Virus record (IMG/VR): IMGVR_UViG_3300013100_000002
Coordinates: 1 to 55,808 of that record
Reading direction: 5' to 3' (one strand)
Length of the DNA: 55,808 nucleotides
Source of the DNA: a virus
The translations under genes and the position numbers were made by a program. The notes below the pieces were generated by a model that saw only the letters and a list, made by a program, of their open reading frames with translations, searched no databases and had not been told where the DNA came from. Below, piece by piece: positions 21,232 through 27,928 of the stretch (position 1 is its first letter; each line of letters opens with the position of its first letter).

Positions 21232-21857
21232 GACGACCCGGCCTGGTCGTACCCGATCAGCCCGGCGAGCACGGTCACCTCCGCGGGCTTCAGCGGGCGG
21301 GTGCCGTTCTCGATCTTCGAGACGACGGCCTGCGACCACTTCACGCCGTTGTCGCGCATCGTCTCGGCGAGCTGACGCTGGCTCAGCCCCGCGGCCTCAC
21401 GCGCCACGGTCAGAGGGTGCACTTCACTCGCGGACGCGGCGGACGCCGTGGTGTTGGGCGGTGTCGCCGGCTTCCCGTGGGGAAGGATGCCGAGGTAGCG
21501 GAGCGCCCGAGAGACGGCGGACGTTTCGGCTGTCTCCTGCGGGAACGCCGCCGTCACCTCGTCGTCGTCGGCCTCGTCGCGGGTGGCGTGAGCGATCGCG
21601 TCGGGCCGCTCGGACTCCGAGTTCTTCCGGATGAACGCCCGCACCGTGTACGACCGGTACGGGAGGCTCTGCCCGTCGTCGATCGTGGTCTCTTCCACTT
21701 CGGGGAGGATGCTGCCTGCGGGGTACTTCTCCCAGAACGCCGCGATGCGGTCGGCGGCGGACGCGAAGTCGTCGGGTGCCTCGGTCTTGGGCGGGCGGTT
21801 GATGCGCGACTGGCGATCGTCCGTGGGGAACTCGATGTCGTCGTCGATGGTGGTCAT
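21228..21857 (-). CDS. Single-strand annealing-like protein fused to an XRE HTH
   Basis: 209 residues. The N-terminal part (about 1-125) has 'ETAETSAVSRALRYLGILPH', the motif by which Erf/Rad52-type phage annealing proteins are often recognised, and is followed by an Ala/Thr linker. The C-terminus (about 140-200) is an XRE helix-turn-helix: 'REAAGLSQRQLAETMRDNGV' then 'SQAVVSKIENGTRPLKPAEV'. Directly upstream lies the RecE-like exonuclease, the expected partner. The HTH is an unusual addition. Confidence 0.7.
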   Translation of the reverse strand: MTTIDDDIEFPTDDRQSRINRPPKTEAPDDFASAADRIAAFWEKYPAGSILPEVEETTIDDGQSLPYRSYTVRAFIRKNSESERPDAIAHATRDEADDDEVTAAFPQETAETSAVSRALRYLGILPHGKPATPPNTTASAASASEVHPLTVAREAAGLSQRQLAETMRDNGVKWSQAVVSKIENGTRPLKPAEVTVLAGLIGYDQAGSS

Positions 21858-22759
21858 GCGGTTGATCCTTCGAACTCGTCGATGTACTGGTTGATGTTCC
21901 ACACGGGCGCGCGGAGGATGCCGATCGGCCCGCCGCCTCGCGTGGTGTACCCCGGCCACTCGCCTGTCTCCATGCCGCGTGCGTAGCGCTCGCGCGCCAA
22001 CTGTGCACGCCGGCGGGCCATGAGGATCTCGTCGTCGCCGAGGCGATGGATGCCGGTGAGGTACGGGGCGGAGGTCTCGACGACGACCCACAGGTATGGG
22101 AGCGTGTCGCCGGTGATGAGGTTGTAGATGTGCTCGTAGTGCGCGAACTGGATGTCGTACCCGAGCCGGAACGCGTCCTTGGCGAACGCTTCCTCGGATG
22201 CCTCGCCGGCGGTCGTCTTCAGATCGACGATGCGCCGGCCGAGCCAGTCCGTGCGCCCGCGCTGCAACAACTGCGTGACAGGGTCGATGGCGAACATCGA
22301 CACCTCGGGGTTCCCGAACTCGAACAGCTTCCGGGCCGTCGGATTCGCGAGCACCGACTCGACGATGAGGTCGACCTTGCGGGCCTCGGCGCGCTTCACG
22401 GGAATCAGCCCTCGAGAGCGGGCGTCGGCCTCGAAAGCCTTCGCGGACTTCGTGCTCGCCGCACCGTTCGTGGCGAGCACGTTGTCCATCTCCGTGCCTT
22501 CGAAGACGAACGTCTCGTCGCCGGTGCCGTCGGGGTAGACCGCGATCGTCGCGCCGACGCCGAGCGTCTTCGAGTGCACCGACGCTCCGAGGTCGAACTC
22601 GGCCTTGGGTTCCTGCGGGTGCGAGATGTAGTGCTTGAAATGCGCCGACGACTTCAGGATCTTCTTCGCGCCGGTGGAGCTCAGCCCCGGAAGGCGGTGG
22701 TAGATCTGCTCGTCGAGGTCGTAGACGAGGCCGCTGTACTCGATCTCAGTCTGGGTCAC
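21854..22759 (-). CDS. RecE/Cas4-like PD-(D/E)XK exonuclease
   Basis: 301 residues. 'GLSSTGAKKILKSSAHFKHY' and 'FDLGASVHSKTLG' begin the family fold. 'GRTDWLGRRIVDLKTTAGEA' carries the D...D-L-K active site, and 'YDIQFAHYEHIYNLITG' is the conserved Q-x3-Y helix of exodeoxyribonuclease VIII-like phage enzymes (DUF3799). It would resect double-strand ends and hand single strands to the annealing-like protein downstream, with which it overlaps by 4 nt. Confidence 0.85.
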   Translation of the reverse strand: MTQTEIEYSGLVYDLDEQIYHRLPGLSSTGAKKILKSSAHFKHYISHPQEPKAEFDLGASVHSKTLGVGATIAVYPDGTGDETFVFEGTEMDNVLATNGAASTKSAKAFEADARSRGLIPVKRAEARKVDLIVESVLANPTARKLFEFGNPEVSMFAIDPVTQLLQRGRTDWLGRRIVDLKTTAGEASEEAFAKDAFRLGYDIQFAHYEHIYNLITGDTLPYLWVVVETSAPYLTGIHRLGDDEILMARRRAQLARERYARGMETGEWPGYTTRGGGPIGILRAPVWNINQYIDEFEGSTA

Positions 22760-22962
22760 GAGGTCTTCCTTCCGGGTCGCGTGCGCCGCATGAGCGCGGT
22801 GCCGGCGACGGTGAGGGCGAGTGCGACCGCGATCAGGCCGGTCGGGTCGGGGATGCCGGTGTCGGGTAGCTGCTCGAGGGGCGGGCGGTGCACGACGACG
22901 GTCGACGACGGCACCGAGTGCTCAGGAGGGCACGCGTATCCTTCACAGTCCGTCGCGTTCAC
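22756..22962 (-). CDS. Small LPXTG-motif membrane protein
   Basis: 68 residues. 'QLPDTG' (about 32-37) is a sortase LPXTG motif, followed by the span 'LIAVALALTVAGTAL' and the basic tail 'MRRTRPGRKTS', the full C-terminal sorting signal. There is no classical N-terminal signal peptide, and two Cys sit near the N-terminus. It could be displayed on the host wall or act as a sortase decoy; both are inference. Confidence 0.72.
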   Translation of the reverse strand: MNATDCEGYACPPEHSVPSSTVVVHRPPLEQLPDTGIPDPTGLIAVALALTVAGTALMRRTRPGRKTS

Positions 22963-23200
22963 GGTCTGCCTCCTTCGTCTCGGACATGAGGCGCTCGTAG
23001 GCCGCGACGTCGGCGACCATGATTCCCGTCGAGACGTCGATGTAGTGGACCCACGTCAGTTCTCGGTCGCGCCCGCGAGCCGCGGGGTCCGTCAACTGGA
23101 TGGAGACGCGCGAGTACAGACGTTCGGAGTAGAGCGGCTGCTGCGGTAGCTGAACCTTGGCGGGGTCGTCGCGGTGGAACGTGCCTGGGATGGAGATCAC
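22943..23200 (-). CDS. Hypothetical protein
   Basis: 85 residues, unrecognised, beta-rich centre ('SRVSIQLTDPAARGRDRELT'). A GTG start follows GAGAGCC. It overlaps the LPXTG gene by 20 nt. Confidence 0.68.
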   Translation of the reverse strand: MISIPGTFHRDDPAKVQLPQQPLYSERLYSRVSIQLTDPAARGRDRELTWVHYIDVSTGIMVADVAAYERLMSETKEADRERDGL

Positions 23201-23212
23201 GGCTCTCGCCTT

Positions 23213-23317
23213 TCAGAACGTGTGGGGGCAGGGCATGTGAAGGATCGGGTTGTTGGTGACGGGCACCACGCCGGAGCCGTGGCACAGCTCGCAGTCATCG
23301 GAGGGCACTGAGATCAC
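23213..23317 (-). CDS. Very small zinc-finger-like protein
   Basis: 34 residues with 'CELCHGSGV' and 'MPCPH', a CxxCxGxG half of a DnaJ-type zinc finger. GTG at 23317 or 23308; the former has GAGG at better spacing. It overlaps the upstream gene by 23 nt. Confidence 0.5.
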   Translation of the reverse strand: MISVPSDDCELCHGSGVVPVTNNPILHMPCPHTF

Positions 23318-23519
23318 CTGCCTCTACGGCCGTCTCGCGGCGCGCGAGGTCGTCGTTCGCCCGGTGCATCTCGGTCGTGATGTGGTGGCAGGCGGCGTAA
23401 AGGCCAGGAGTCCGGGTGGGTTCCTGGCCTGACTGGCTGTTGAGGTCTTCGTGGAGCTTCGCGAGAGTCTTGAAGGCGACGTCGTGCTCTCGACGCGAGA
23501 GCGCCGCCCAGTCGATCAC
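23295..23519 (-). CDS. Hypothetical helical protein
   Basis: 74 residues, helical, His-rich ('LYAACHHITTEMHRANDDLA'), unrecognised. GTG start overlapping the preceding membrane-protein stop. Confidence 0.65.
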   Translation of the reverse strand: MIDWAALSRREHDVAFKTLAKLHEDLNSQSGQEPTRTPGLYAACHHITTEMHRANDDLARRETAVEAGDLSALR

Positions 23520-23689
23520 GGCATCCCCGCATTCGCGTACGCGATCCCCATGGCGACGATCGCGAGAAGAACGACCGCGGACACGAGGTTCGCGATCGTC
23601 CTCGCGCGCTCCTTGCGAACCGGCGACCACTCGAGCGGGCCTTCGACCGCCGTGTGCTCGACAGCGGCGACCGGAGCCGGATCGGTCAC
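23516..23689 (-). CDS. Small single-pass membrane protein
   Basis: 57 residues: a soluble N-terminus, then 'TIANLVSAVVLLAIVAMGIA' near the C-terminus. GTG start overlapping the preceding stop (GTGA). Function unknown; it is one of several small membrane proteins in this stretch. Confidence 0.62.
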   Translation of the reverse strand: MTDPAPVAAVEHTAVEGPLEWSPVRKERARTIANLVSAVVLLAIVAMGIAYANAGMP

Positions 23690-23919
23690 GACAGGCCGTC
23701 CTTCCGGCGGCGCTTCTTCGTGATCTCGGCGTCGATCTCTTCGGCCGAGGCGCTCGTGGTGACACCTTCGAAGACGAAAGTGTCACCCGCTGGCGCTTTC
23801 CGCTTAGCGAAATGGCGCACTATGGCGACTGCGATCCAGATGCCGAACGCTACGAAGACGAGCGCGGCGACAGCGATGACGGCGGCGATCGCCCAGAGCA
23901 TGATGTCGAGAGGTGTCAT
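23686..23919 (-). CDS. Membrane protein with tape-measure-like C-terminal tail
   Basis: 77 residues. An N-terminal span ('MLWAIAAVIAVAALVFVAFG' and following) is joined to a cytoplasmic tail 'GDTFVFEGVTTSASAEEIDA' ending in 'EITKKRRRK'. That tail closely resembles the very end of this phage's tape measure protein ('GDTFEFHGVTTRTAATEIST', then 'EIEKTKRRR'). The likeness is visible directly; what it does is open, but interference with incoming tape measure proteins is one possibility. Confidence 0.72.
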   Translation of the reverse strand: MTPLDIMLWAIAAVIAVAALVFVAFGIWIAVAIVRHFAKRKAPAGDTFVFEGVTTSASAEEIDAEITKKRRRKDGLS

Positions 23920-24179
23920 TGTTCTTCCCAGAAGATCTGCGCGCCCTGCGGCGCGACGATGGTGATTTCGGACGCGAGGTAGTAGGTGGTCGCGCCGTCG
24001 TTGTGTTCGATGCGGAGGATGCGCACCGGGTGTCCGAACGACGTCACGGCGTCGTCGGCGATGATCGAGCGGAGCCTGTCGGTGACGACGGGCTGGGAGA
24101 CTGACGCCTCCCCCACCCATCCGCTGAGCACTGGGCGCTCCTGGAACCGGTGAGTGGCCGGCTTCCGCTTCGGACTCAC
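23916..24179 (-). CDS. Hypothetical protein
   Basis: 87 residues, beta-rich ('TTYYLASEITIVAPQGAQIF'), unrecognised. GTG start overlaps the upstream stop. Confidence 0.68.
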   Translation of the reverse strand: MSPKRKPATHRFQERPVLSGWVGEASVSQPVVTDRLRSIIADDAVTSFGHPVRILRIEHNDGATTYYLASEITIVAPQGAQIFWEEQ

Positions 24180-24547
24180 TCGCCGCCGCCCTGCATGTGC
24201 GCGGTGATCTTCCCGTGAGCGGCGAGCGGGTCGGTGGTGAGCTGCAGGCGCTCGGCGCCGCCCCACCGGGTTCCGGTGCCCTCGAGGATGCCGATGTGCT
24301 TCTTCATCTGCGACACCCGCTTGTGGACGCTGTAGAACGCGACCAGCGGCCAGTCGTTGGTCGCGGCGCGGGAGCGGTAGACGTGCTCGAGTTCGGCGGG
24401 CGTCTGCGGCCCGAGCTCTTCGAGCAGATCGACGACGATGTGCATCACGCGCTCGGTGTTCGTGCCGCTGAGGCTGATCGCGGTGATCTTGGAGACTTCG
24501 GGATCGTCGCGGTGCGCGAGGCGATCCGAGGTGAACTGGACGGTCAT
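24176..24547 (-). CDS. Predicted winged-helix protein
   Basis: 123 residues. 'VDLLEELGPQTPAELEHVYR' and 'VAFYSVHKRVSQMKKHIGIL' read as the helices of a winged helix, with 'GTRWGGAERLQL' as the wing. Probably DNA binding; target unknown. Confidence 0.68.
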   Translation of the reverse strand: MTVQFTSDRLAHRDDPEVSKITAISLSGTNTERVMHIVVDLLEELGPQTPAELEHVYRSRAATNDWPLVAFYSVHKRVSQMKKHIGILEGTGTRWGGAERLQLTTDPLAAHGKITAHMQGGGE

Positions 24548-24693
24548 GGGTTCGGCTCCTTCGGCTTGATGCCGGTGCCGCCGCAGTCGAGGCAGTCGGC
24601 TTCCTGATCGGGGTCTTTCGAGACGGAGTAGAAGCCCCATCCCCTGCAGGCGGTGCACGCGTCGGCGACGCGGGGGTTCCATCGGTCGCTCAT
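24544..24693 (-). CDS. Small DnaJ-type zinc-finger protein
   Basis: 49 residues with two CxxCxGxG-like knuckles ('CTACRGWGF' and 'CLDCGGTGI'), together a complete DnaJ-type zinc finger. It may bind unfolded protein or nucleic acid. It is distinct from the J-domain-like gene at 12180. Confidence 0.68.
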   Translation of the reverse strand: MSDRWNPRVADACTACRGWGFYSVSKDPDQEADCLDCGGTGIKPKEPNP

Positions 24694-25229
24694 CTGTCGT
24701 CCTTCGGTGGTCGGGGGTTCTGTTCCCAGAGGTCTTCGGTGGCCCAGAGGATCGTCCGGATTACGGTCGAGCCGTCGTCGTTGACTGCGGCGGCGACGAT
24801 GAGACGTCCGCGCACCCACATCCACGACTCGTGGAGCGGCGACCACATGATCCGTTCGGGCCAGAGCAGAGCGTCGGTGACCTCGGCGCGCGCGAGGCGC
24901 ACCTGCGAGGACATGAGCGCGAACCGCTCGTTGGCGTGACGCGACATCGTGAGCGCCTCGGGAGAGATCGTCGGCGGGTTCTCCCGGACGACAGCGCTGC
25001 GCAGCGGATCTGTGATCGACCGGCGATCGGTCTTCCCGTACCGCCTCTGGACGGTGTCGTGGATGAGCTTCGCGTTGCCCGGTCGCACACCCGTCGGGAT
25101 GACGAACACGCCGCCATCGGGGAAGCGGTACCGGACGCCGTGACGGGACGAGTCGAGACGTCGTCCGCCGAGAGCTTTGAACTCGCGCTCGAGCGTCTTC
25201 GTCGGCTGACGGTCGAAGTCACTGCTCAT
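24690..25229 (-). CDS. HicA-like N-terminus with DUF4258-like C-terminus
   Basis: 179 residues. 'FKALGGRRLDSSRHGVRYRF' and 'PDGGVFVIP' resemble the dsRBD-like fold of HicA, though the usual catalytic His context is not certain. The C-terminus ('RHANERFALMSSQVRLARAE' to 'ESWMWVRGRLIVAAAV') is like DUF4258-type RelE/barnase-related domains. No antitoxin partner is evident, so a simple toxin-antitoxin reading is doubtful. Confidence 0.5.
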   Translation of the reverse strand: MSSDFDRQPTKTLEREFKALGGRRLDSSRHGVRYRFPDGGVFVIPTGVRPGNAKLIHDTVQRRYGKTDRRSITDPLRSAVVRENPPTISPEALTMSRHANERFALMSSQVRLARAEVTDALLWPERIMWSPLHESWMWVRGRLIVAAAVNDDGSTVIRTILWATEDLWEQNPRPPKDDR

Positions 25230-25503
25230 CGGACGCCTCACCCTCGATGGGCGGGGTGAGAGCGGCGGTGACGATCCGCTCGAGGTACGCGACCCACCCA
25301 CGTGCACCGTGGATCTTGTAGTCGTCGACTTCGGCATCGATCGCGTCGATGCACTTGTGACAGACGGGTCTATCGCCAGCGCTGTCGACGCTCTCGCGAG
25401 TCATCACGCGCACGTCTCCGCACGGGGCGCTGATCTCGACGCCGAACAGCACCGAGTACGCGACGTCCAACTGCGGGTAGACGTGCGCGAGCTGGTCGCT
25501 CAT
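25219..25503 (-). CDS. Hypothetical protein with Cys pair
   Basis: 94 residues, 'APCGDVRVM' and 'PVCHKCIDAID' could bind one metal ion. Otherwise unrecognised. ATGA overlap with the upstream gene. Confidence 0.7.
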   Translation of the reverse strand: MSDQLAHVYPQLDVAYSVLFGVEISAPCGDVRVMTRESVDSAGDRPVCHKCIDAIDAEVDDYKIHGARGWVAYLERIVTAALTPPIEGEASDEQ

Positions 25504-25661
25504 CGCTTGCCACCTCGCTTCGCCTTCCGGCGGCGGTTGACTGCGCGGCGGTGCAGTTCTTCGCGGCGTCGCGTGCGTCGCGTCTGCTCTGCGTGCGACG
25601 GGCCGTAGACAGGCAGTCCCCATCCCATCGCGAGCTGCTCGGGGTACAGATCCGGGTTCAT
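25500..25661 (-). CDS. Small arginine-rich protein
   Basis: 53 residues. The C-terminal half is extremely basic ('TRRTRRREELHRRAVNRRRK'), suggesting nucleic-acid binding. The ATG follows CACGAAGGAGAGCACGG. Its leader carries both a three-way-junction element and a GTGAAAC hairpin. Confidence 0.65.
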   Translation of the reverse strand: MNPDLYPEQLAMGWGLPVYGPSHAEQTRRTRRREELHRRAVNRRRKAKRGGKR

Positions 25662-25688
25662 CCGTGCTCTCCTTCGTGCATAGAGAAG

Positions 25689-25714
25689 GCCCGAGCGGTT
25701 TCACACGCTCGGGC
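25689..25714 (-). promoter_or_regulatory. GTGAAAC-loop leader hairpin on the minus strand
   Basis: GCCCGAGCG pairs perfectly with CGCTCGGGC (9 bp) around the loop TGTGAAAC, which again lies just before the 3' stem strand. It is 28 nt upstream of the Arg-rich gene's ATG. The stem shares no sequence with the plus-strand copies. Confidence 0.58.
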
Positions 25715-25748
25715 CTCGGTCCTTCGGTTGGTGAGTGCGAGCACTCGT

Positions 25749-25795
25749 GCCCTGCCCGACCATGACGTCGGCACCGCCTCGAGCGGCCACAGGGC
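25749..25795 (-). ncRNA. Three-way-junction RNA element, copy D
   Basis: Read on the minus strand: P1 GCCCTG/CAGGGC, P2 CCGC-TCGAG-GCGG, P3 CCGAC/GTCGG around GTCATG, and a single G joining P3 to P1. It starts 6 nt after the stop codon of the SPFH gene. Compared with copy C, P1 and P3 change on both strands while pairing is kept. Confidence 0.62.
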
Positions 25796-25801
25796 GACCT
25801 A

Positions 25802-26746
25802 CTACTTGGTCACGTTGACGAGACCGTTGAAGCCCTCGGGGACGACGACGAGGTTGCCCTCCTTCGCGAGCTTCGCGAGCGTGTCGAGGTAGCGCTGCTG
25901 AAGCACCGGCCCCGACAGCGACTCGGAGAGGATGCGGTTCGCATCCGCCTCTGCCTGCGCCGATGCGATGAGCGTCTCGTTCTCGACTTCCTTCGTGCGC
26001 TGGTTGGCCTCGGCCTCCTGCGCCTTCTGGTTCGCCTGCTCGATGCTGGTCAGCGACTTCTCGACGTCTTCGGAGAACCGAACGTCCTGGATGGTCACCG
26101 CGGAGAACTCGACGCCGTACTTCCCGAGCTTCTCGTTGAGTGCATCCAGGATGCGGGTCTCTGCCTCGCCGCGCTTGGAGCCACGGAACTCGATCGCGCT
26201 GTACTCGGACGGCACCTGGCGGGAGATCGAGAGCACCTGACGCGTGACGATCTGCTCCGTGAACCGCTCCTGCGACCGGTACTCGGAGTAGAGATCCTCG
26301 ATCGCGTCAGCGTCGATCGAGTACACGAACGTCATGTCGACCTGCGCCTGAGTGGAGCCACCCGATACGCCGCCGACCGAGACTGTGATCTCGCGGCCGT
26401 TGACGGTGCCGCCTGTGTAGCTCGGTGCGCCACCATCGTTGCCGGCGAAGACGAGCTCCTGGGAGAAGAGATCGAAGTCGACGAAGTCTTCCCATGGTGC
26501 TCGGAAGCCGGAGCCGGGTTCCTCGACCGTGCCGACGACTTGCCGGTCGACCGAGTTGACCTTGACCTTCGCCTCGCCGACGCCGTTGGCGTAGAACGTG
26601 GCGAAGAAGATCGACACGGCCGCGGCGATCACCGCGATCACGGTGACGACGATCGAGCCGAATCTCAGGTCTTTGCTGAAGGTCGCGACGATGATCGCGA
26701 TCACGGCGATCACCGCGAGGATGATCGCAAGGATGAACAGGAACAT
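25802..26746 (-). CDS. SPFH/prohibitin-family membrane protein
   Basis: 314 residues. Two N-terminal hydrophobic segments (about 1-24 and 30-52) anchor an SPFH domain (about 55-235: 'FYANGVGEAKVKVNSVDRQV', 'SQAQVDMTFVYSIDADAIED' pattern, 'SAVTIQDVRFSEDVEKSLTS'), then a Glu/Ala coiled coil with 'QANQKAQEAEANQ'. SPFH proteins form ring assemblies at the membrane; some phage homologues guard against lysis inhibition or proteolysis. Here it may organise the many small membrane proteins nearby. Confidence 0.88.
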   Translation of the reverse strand: MFLFILAIILAVIAVIAIIVATFSKDLRFGSIVVTVIAVIAAAVSIFFATFYANGVGEAKVKVNSVDRQVVGTVEEPGSGFRAPWEDFVDFDLFSQELVFAGNDGGAPSYTGGTVNGREITVSVGGVSGGSTQAQVDMTFVYSIDADAIEDLYSEYRSQERFTEQIVTRQVLSISRQVPSEYSAIEFRGSKRGEAETRILDALNEKLGKYGVEFSAVTIQDVRFSEDVEKSLTSIEQANQKAQEAEANQRTKEVENETLIASAQAEADANRILSESLSGPVLQQRYLDTLAKLAKEGNLVVVPEGFNGLVNVTK

Positions 26747-26749
26747 GGG

Positions 26750-26878
26750 TTAGTTGTCTCCTTCGGTTTCACGTCGTGCCTTCCGGAGCTTCCGCTCGGC
26801 ACCGACGATGGTGATGACGACGAGGGTGATGAGCGCACCCACGATGATGGCGACCAGCCCTAGGCCAATGAGCACCAT
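26750..26878 (-). CDS. Small membrane protein upstream of SPFH gene
   Basis: 42 residues: 'GLGLVAIIVGALITLVVITI' is a span, followed by a charged tail ('GAERKLRKARRETEGDN'). ATG at 26878 follows GGGAGG. It is tightly linked to the SPFH gene and perhaps a partner. Confidence 0.62.
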   Translation of the reverse strand: MVLIGLGLVAIIVGALITLVVITIVGAERKLRKARRETEGDN

Positions 26879-27342
26879 GGGGACGCCTCCCTTCTTCGTG
26901 CAGTAGTTCTGCGTGCCCGCCGTGGACTGGCCCACGGTGTACTTCCTGGTTCGGGCGCCGGCGGTGTCTCGCCGCCGGTCGGAATGTCGTTGGGCTTCCC
27001 TTCGATGAGTCACCCGCGAGTGTTCAGCGCCGAGCGCGTCACGTTCGCTACGGGGCCACGACGCGACATAGCGTCATCCCCGTTCGAGCGCACCTTCTCG
27101 GCTTCACCTTCGGTGCGCTATCTCCCCCGCACAGTCGTCCTCCGCGTCGTCTCGGGCCTGCCACGGCCCGCCGACGCGGGTGCATGAGGGGTCGCAGCAT
27201 CGTGGCTTCGACTGGCCCCTCGTATCCCTGTGCGGGATTGTTCAGTGTGGAGTTGAGTTGGTGCGATCGCGGCCCGTTGGCATGGCATCGGGCGCGACGA
27301 GTACCGCTGGGGTCGGTGAGAACCCCAGAGCGGCGACCCGGT
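26879..27342 (-). other. Gene-free, highly structured leader region
   Basis: No credible gene on either strand. At least six stems are visible on the minus strand: CCGTGG/CCACGG (26920-26937), CCGGCGG/CCGCCGG (26958-26978), ACGGGG/CCCCGT with a nested GACGC/GCGTC (27050-27083), GCGCACC/GGTGCGC (27088-27118), GAGGGG/CCCCTC (27186-27221) and CTGGGG/CCCCAG (27307-27328). CGAAGGGAA, the motif of the rightward leaders, occurs between them. It may be a leader RNA of the SPFH unit or a small noncoding RNA. Confidence 0.5.
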
Positions 27343-27474
27343 TTAGCGACCTGGGCGGTCGGTTCCCTCGTCAGATGAGGTGGAGGATGCTCGGAACTCG
27401 AGCCGGAAGTAGAGGATCGTGGCGGCGATGCCGCCGAGGATGGCGAACCACGCGGGGATCTCGTCGGGGGCCAT
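27343..27474 (-). CDS. Small membrane protein
   Basis: 43 residues with span 'PAWFAILGGIAATILYF' and an acidic/basic tail. TGATG overlap with the excisionase gene; GGGAG precedes the start. It is the last gene before the structured gap. Confidence 0.6.
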   Translation of the reverse strand: MAPDEIPAWFAILGGIAATILYFRLEFRASSTSSDEGTDRPGR

Positions 27475-27662
27475 CAGGCACGCTCCGGGAGAGAGTCGAA
27501 GTAGCGGTCGAGTTCGGAGCGGTCGAAGAGGATCGTGGTGCCGCGCTTCTTCGCGACGATCCGGTTGTCGCGAAGCTCGCCGCGGAGAACCCATTCGGAG
27601 ATGCCGATGTAGACAGCGGCCTCGGCGACGGTGAAGCCACGCTTCTCGATGACGGCGGTCAC
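27474..27662 (-). CDS. Excisionase-like HTH protein
   Basis: 62 residues. 'FTVAEAAVYIGISEWVLRGE' and 'LFDRSELDRYFDSL' are the HTH_17 pattern of Xis and related factors. It would direct the integrase towards excision by bending attP/attL/attR DNA. A GTG start overlaps the preceding stop. Its place at the head of the early operon fits a gene switched on at induction. Confidence 0.78.
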   Translation of the reverse strand: MTAVIEKRGFTVAEAAVYIGISEWVLRGELRDNRIVAKKRGTTILFDRSELDRYFDSLPERA

Positions 27663-27829
27663 GCGAAGATCTCCAACCCGAGGGCGCGAGTGGCGCTGAG
27701 CAGCTCGACCGGCGTGAGATCGGCCGGCGCGGTCAGAAGGTGGGACGGCTCGATGCCATTCTCATTGGCGAATCGGGTGACAACAACCGCTGCGATGCGG
27801 TTGCTGAGCTGTGGTGTGCTGGTGTCCAT
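27659..27829 (-). CDS. First gene of the leftward early operon, unknown
   Basis: 56 residues from the ATG at 27829 ('MDTSTPQLSNRIAAVVVTRF'). A GTG at 27868 would add 13 residues but would lie upstream of the predicted transcription start. The -10 TACGGT ends 7 nt before this ATG, so translation may be leaderless. No domain recognised; a Cro-like or antirepressor role is conceivable from position only. Confidence 0.6.
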   Translation of the reverse strand: MDTSTPQLSNRIAAVVVTRFANENGIEPSHLLTAPADLTPVELLSATRALGLEIFA

Positions 27830-27838
27830 ATAGACACC
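27821..27838. promoter_or_regulatory. Operator 1 of the lysogeny switch
   Basis: GGTGTC-CATATA-GACACC, a perfect inverted repeat with 6-bp arms. It overlaps the predicted transcription start and the ATG of the leftward early gene, a good place to block early transcription. Confidence 0.6.
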
Positions 27839-27865
27839 GTACCCCTGCGGTGTCCGATCGGACAA
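27836..27865 (-). promoter_or_regulatory. Leftward early promoter
   Basis: TTGTCC (27865-27860) and TACGGT (27841-27836) with an 18-bp spacer on the minus strand, both overlapped or flanked by the two operators. The predicted start coincides with the ATG at 27829. Confidence 0.5.
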
Positions 27866-27866
27866 C
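27849..27866. promoter_or_regulatory. Operator 2 of the lysogeny switch
   Basis: GGTGTC-CGATCG-GACAAC, the same arms and spacer as operator 1 with one mismatch; its core TGTCCGATCGGACA is a perfect 14-bp palindrome. It overlaps the leftward -35 and is just upstream of the rightward -10, so a protein bound here can affect both directions. Confidence 0.6.
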
Positions 27867-27884
27867 ACTTCCAGAAACTTTTTT

Positions 27885-27890
27885 TAGAAT
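27885..27890 (+). promoter_or_regulatory. Probable -10 of the repressor promoter
   Basis: TAGAAT follows a T-run, about 39 nt upstream of the repressor ATG. No good -35 is seen at 16-18 bp; the region where it should be overlaps operator 2, so transcription may need or be limited by a bound protein. Confidence 0.4.
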
Positions 27891-27928
27891 CGATGTATCA
27901 GAACGAGAATCACGGACTCTAAATAGAT

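Noticed and set aside
24690-25229. A HicAB toxin-antitoxin pair
   Set aside because: Only a HicA-like N-terminus is visible; no HicB-like antitoxin lies next to it, and the protein is over twice the length of HicA.
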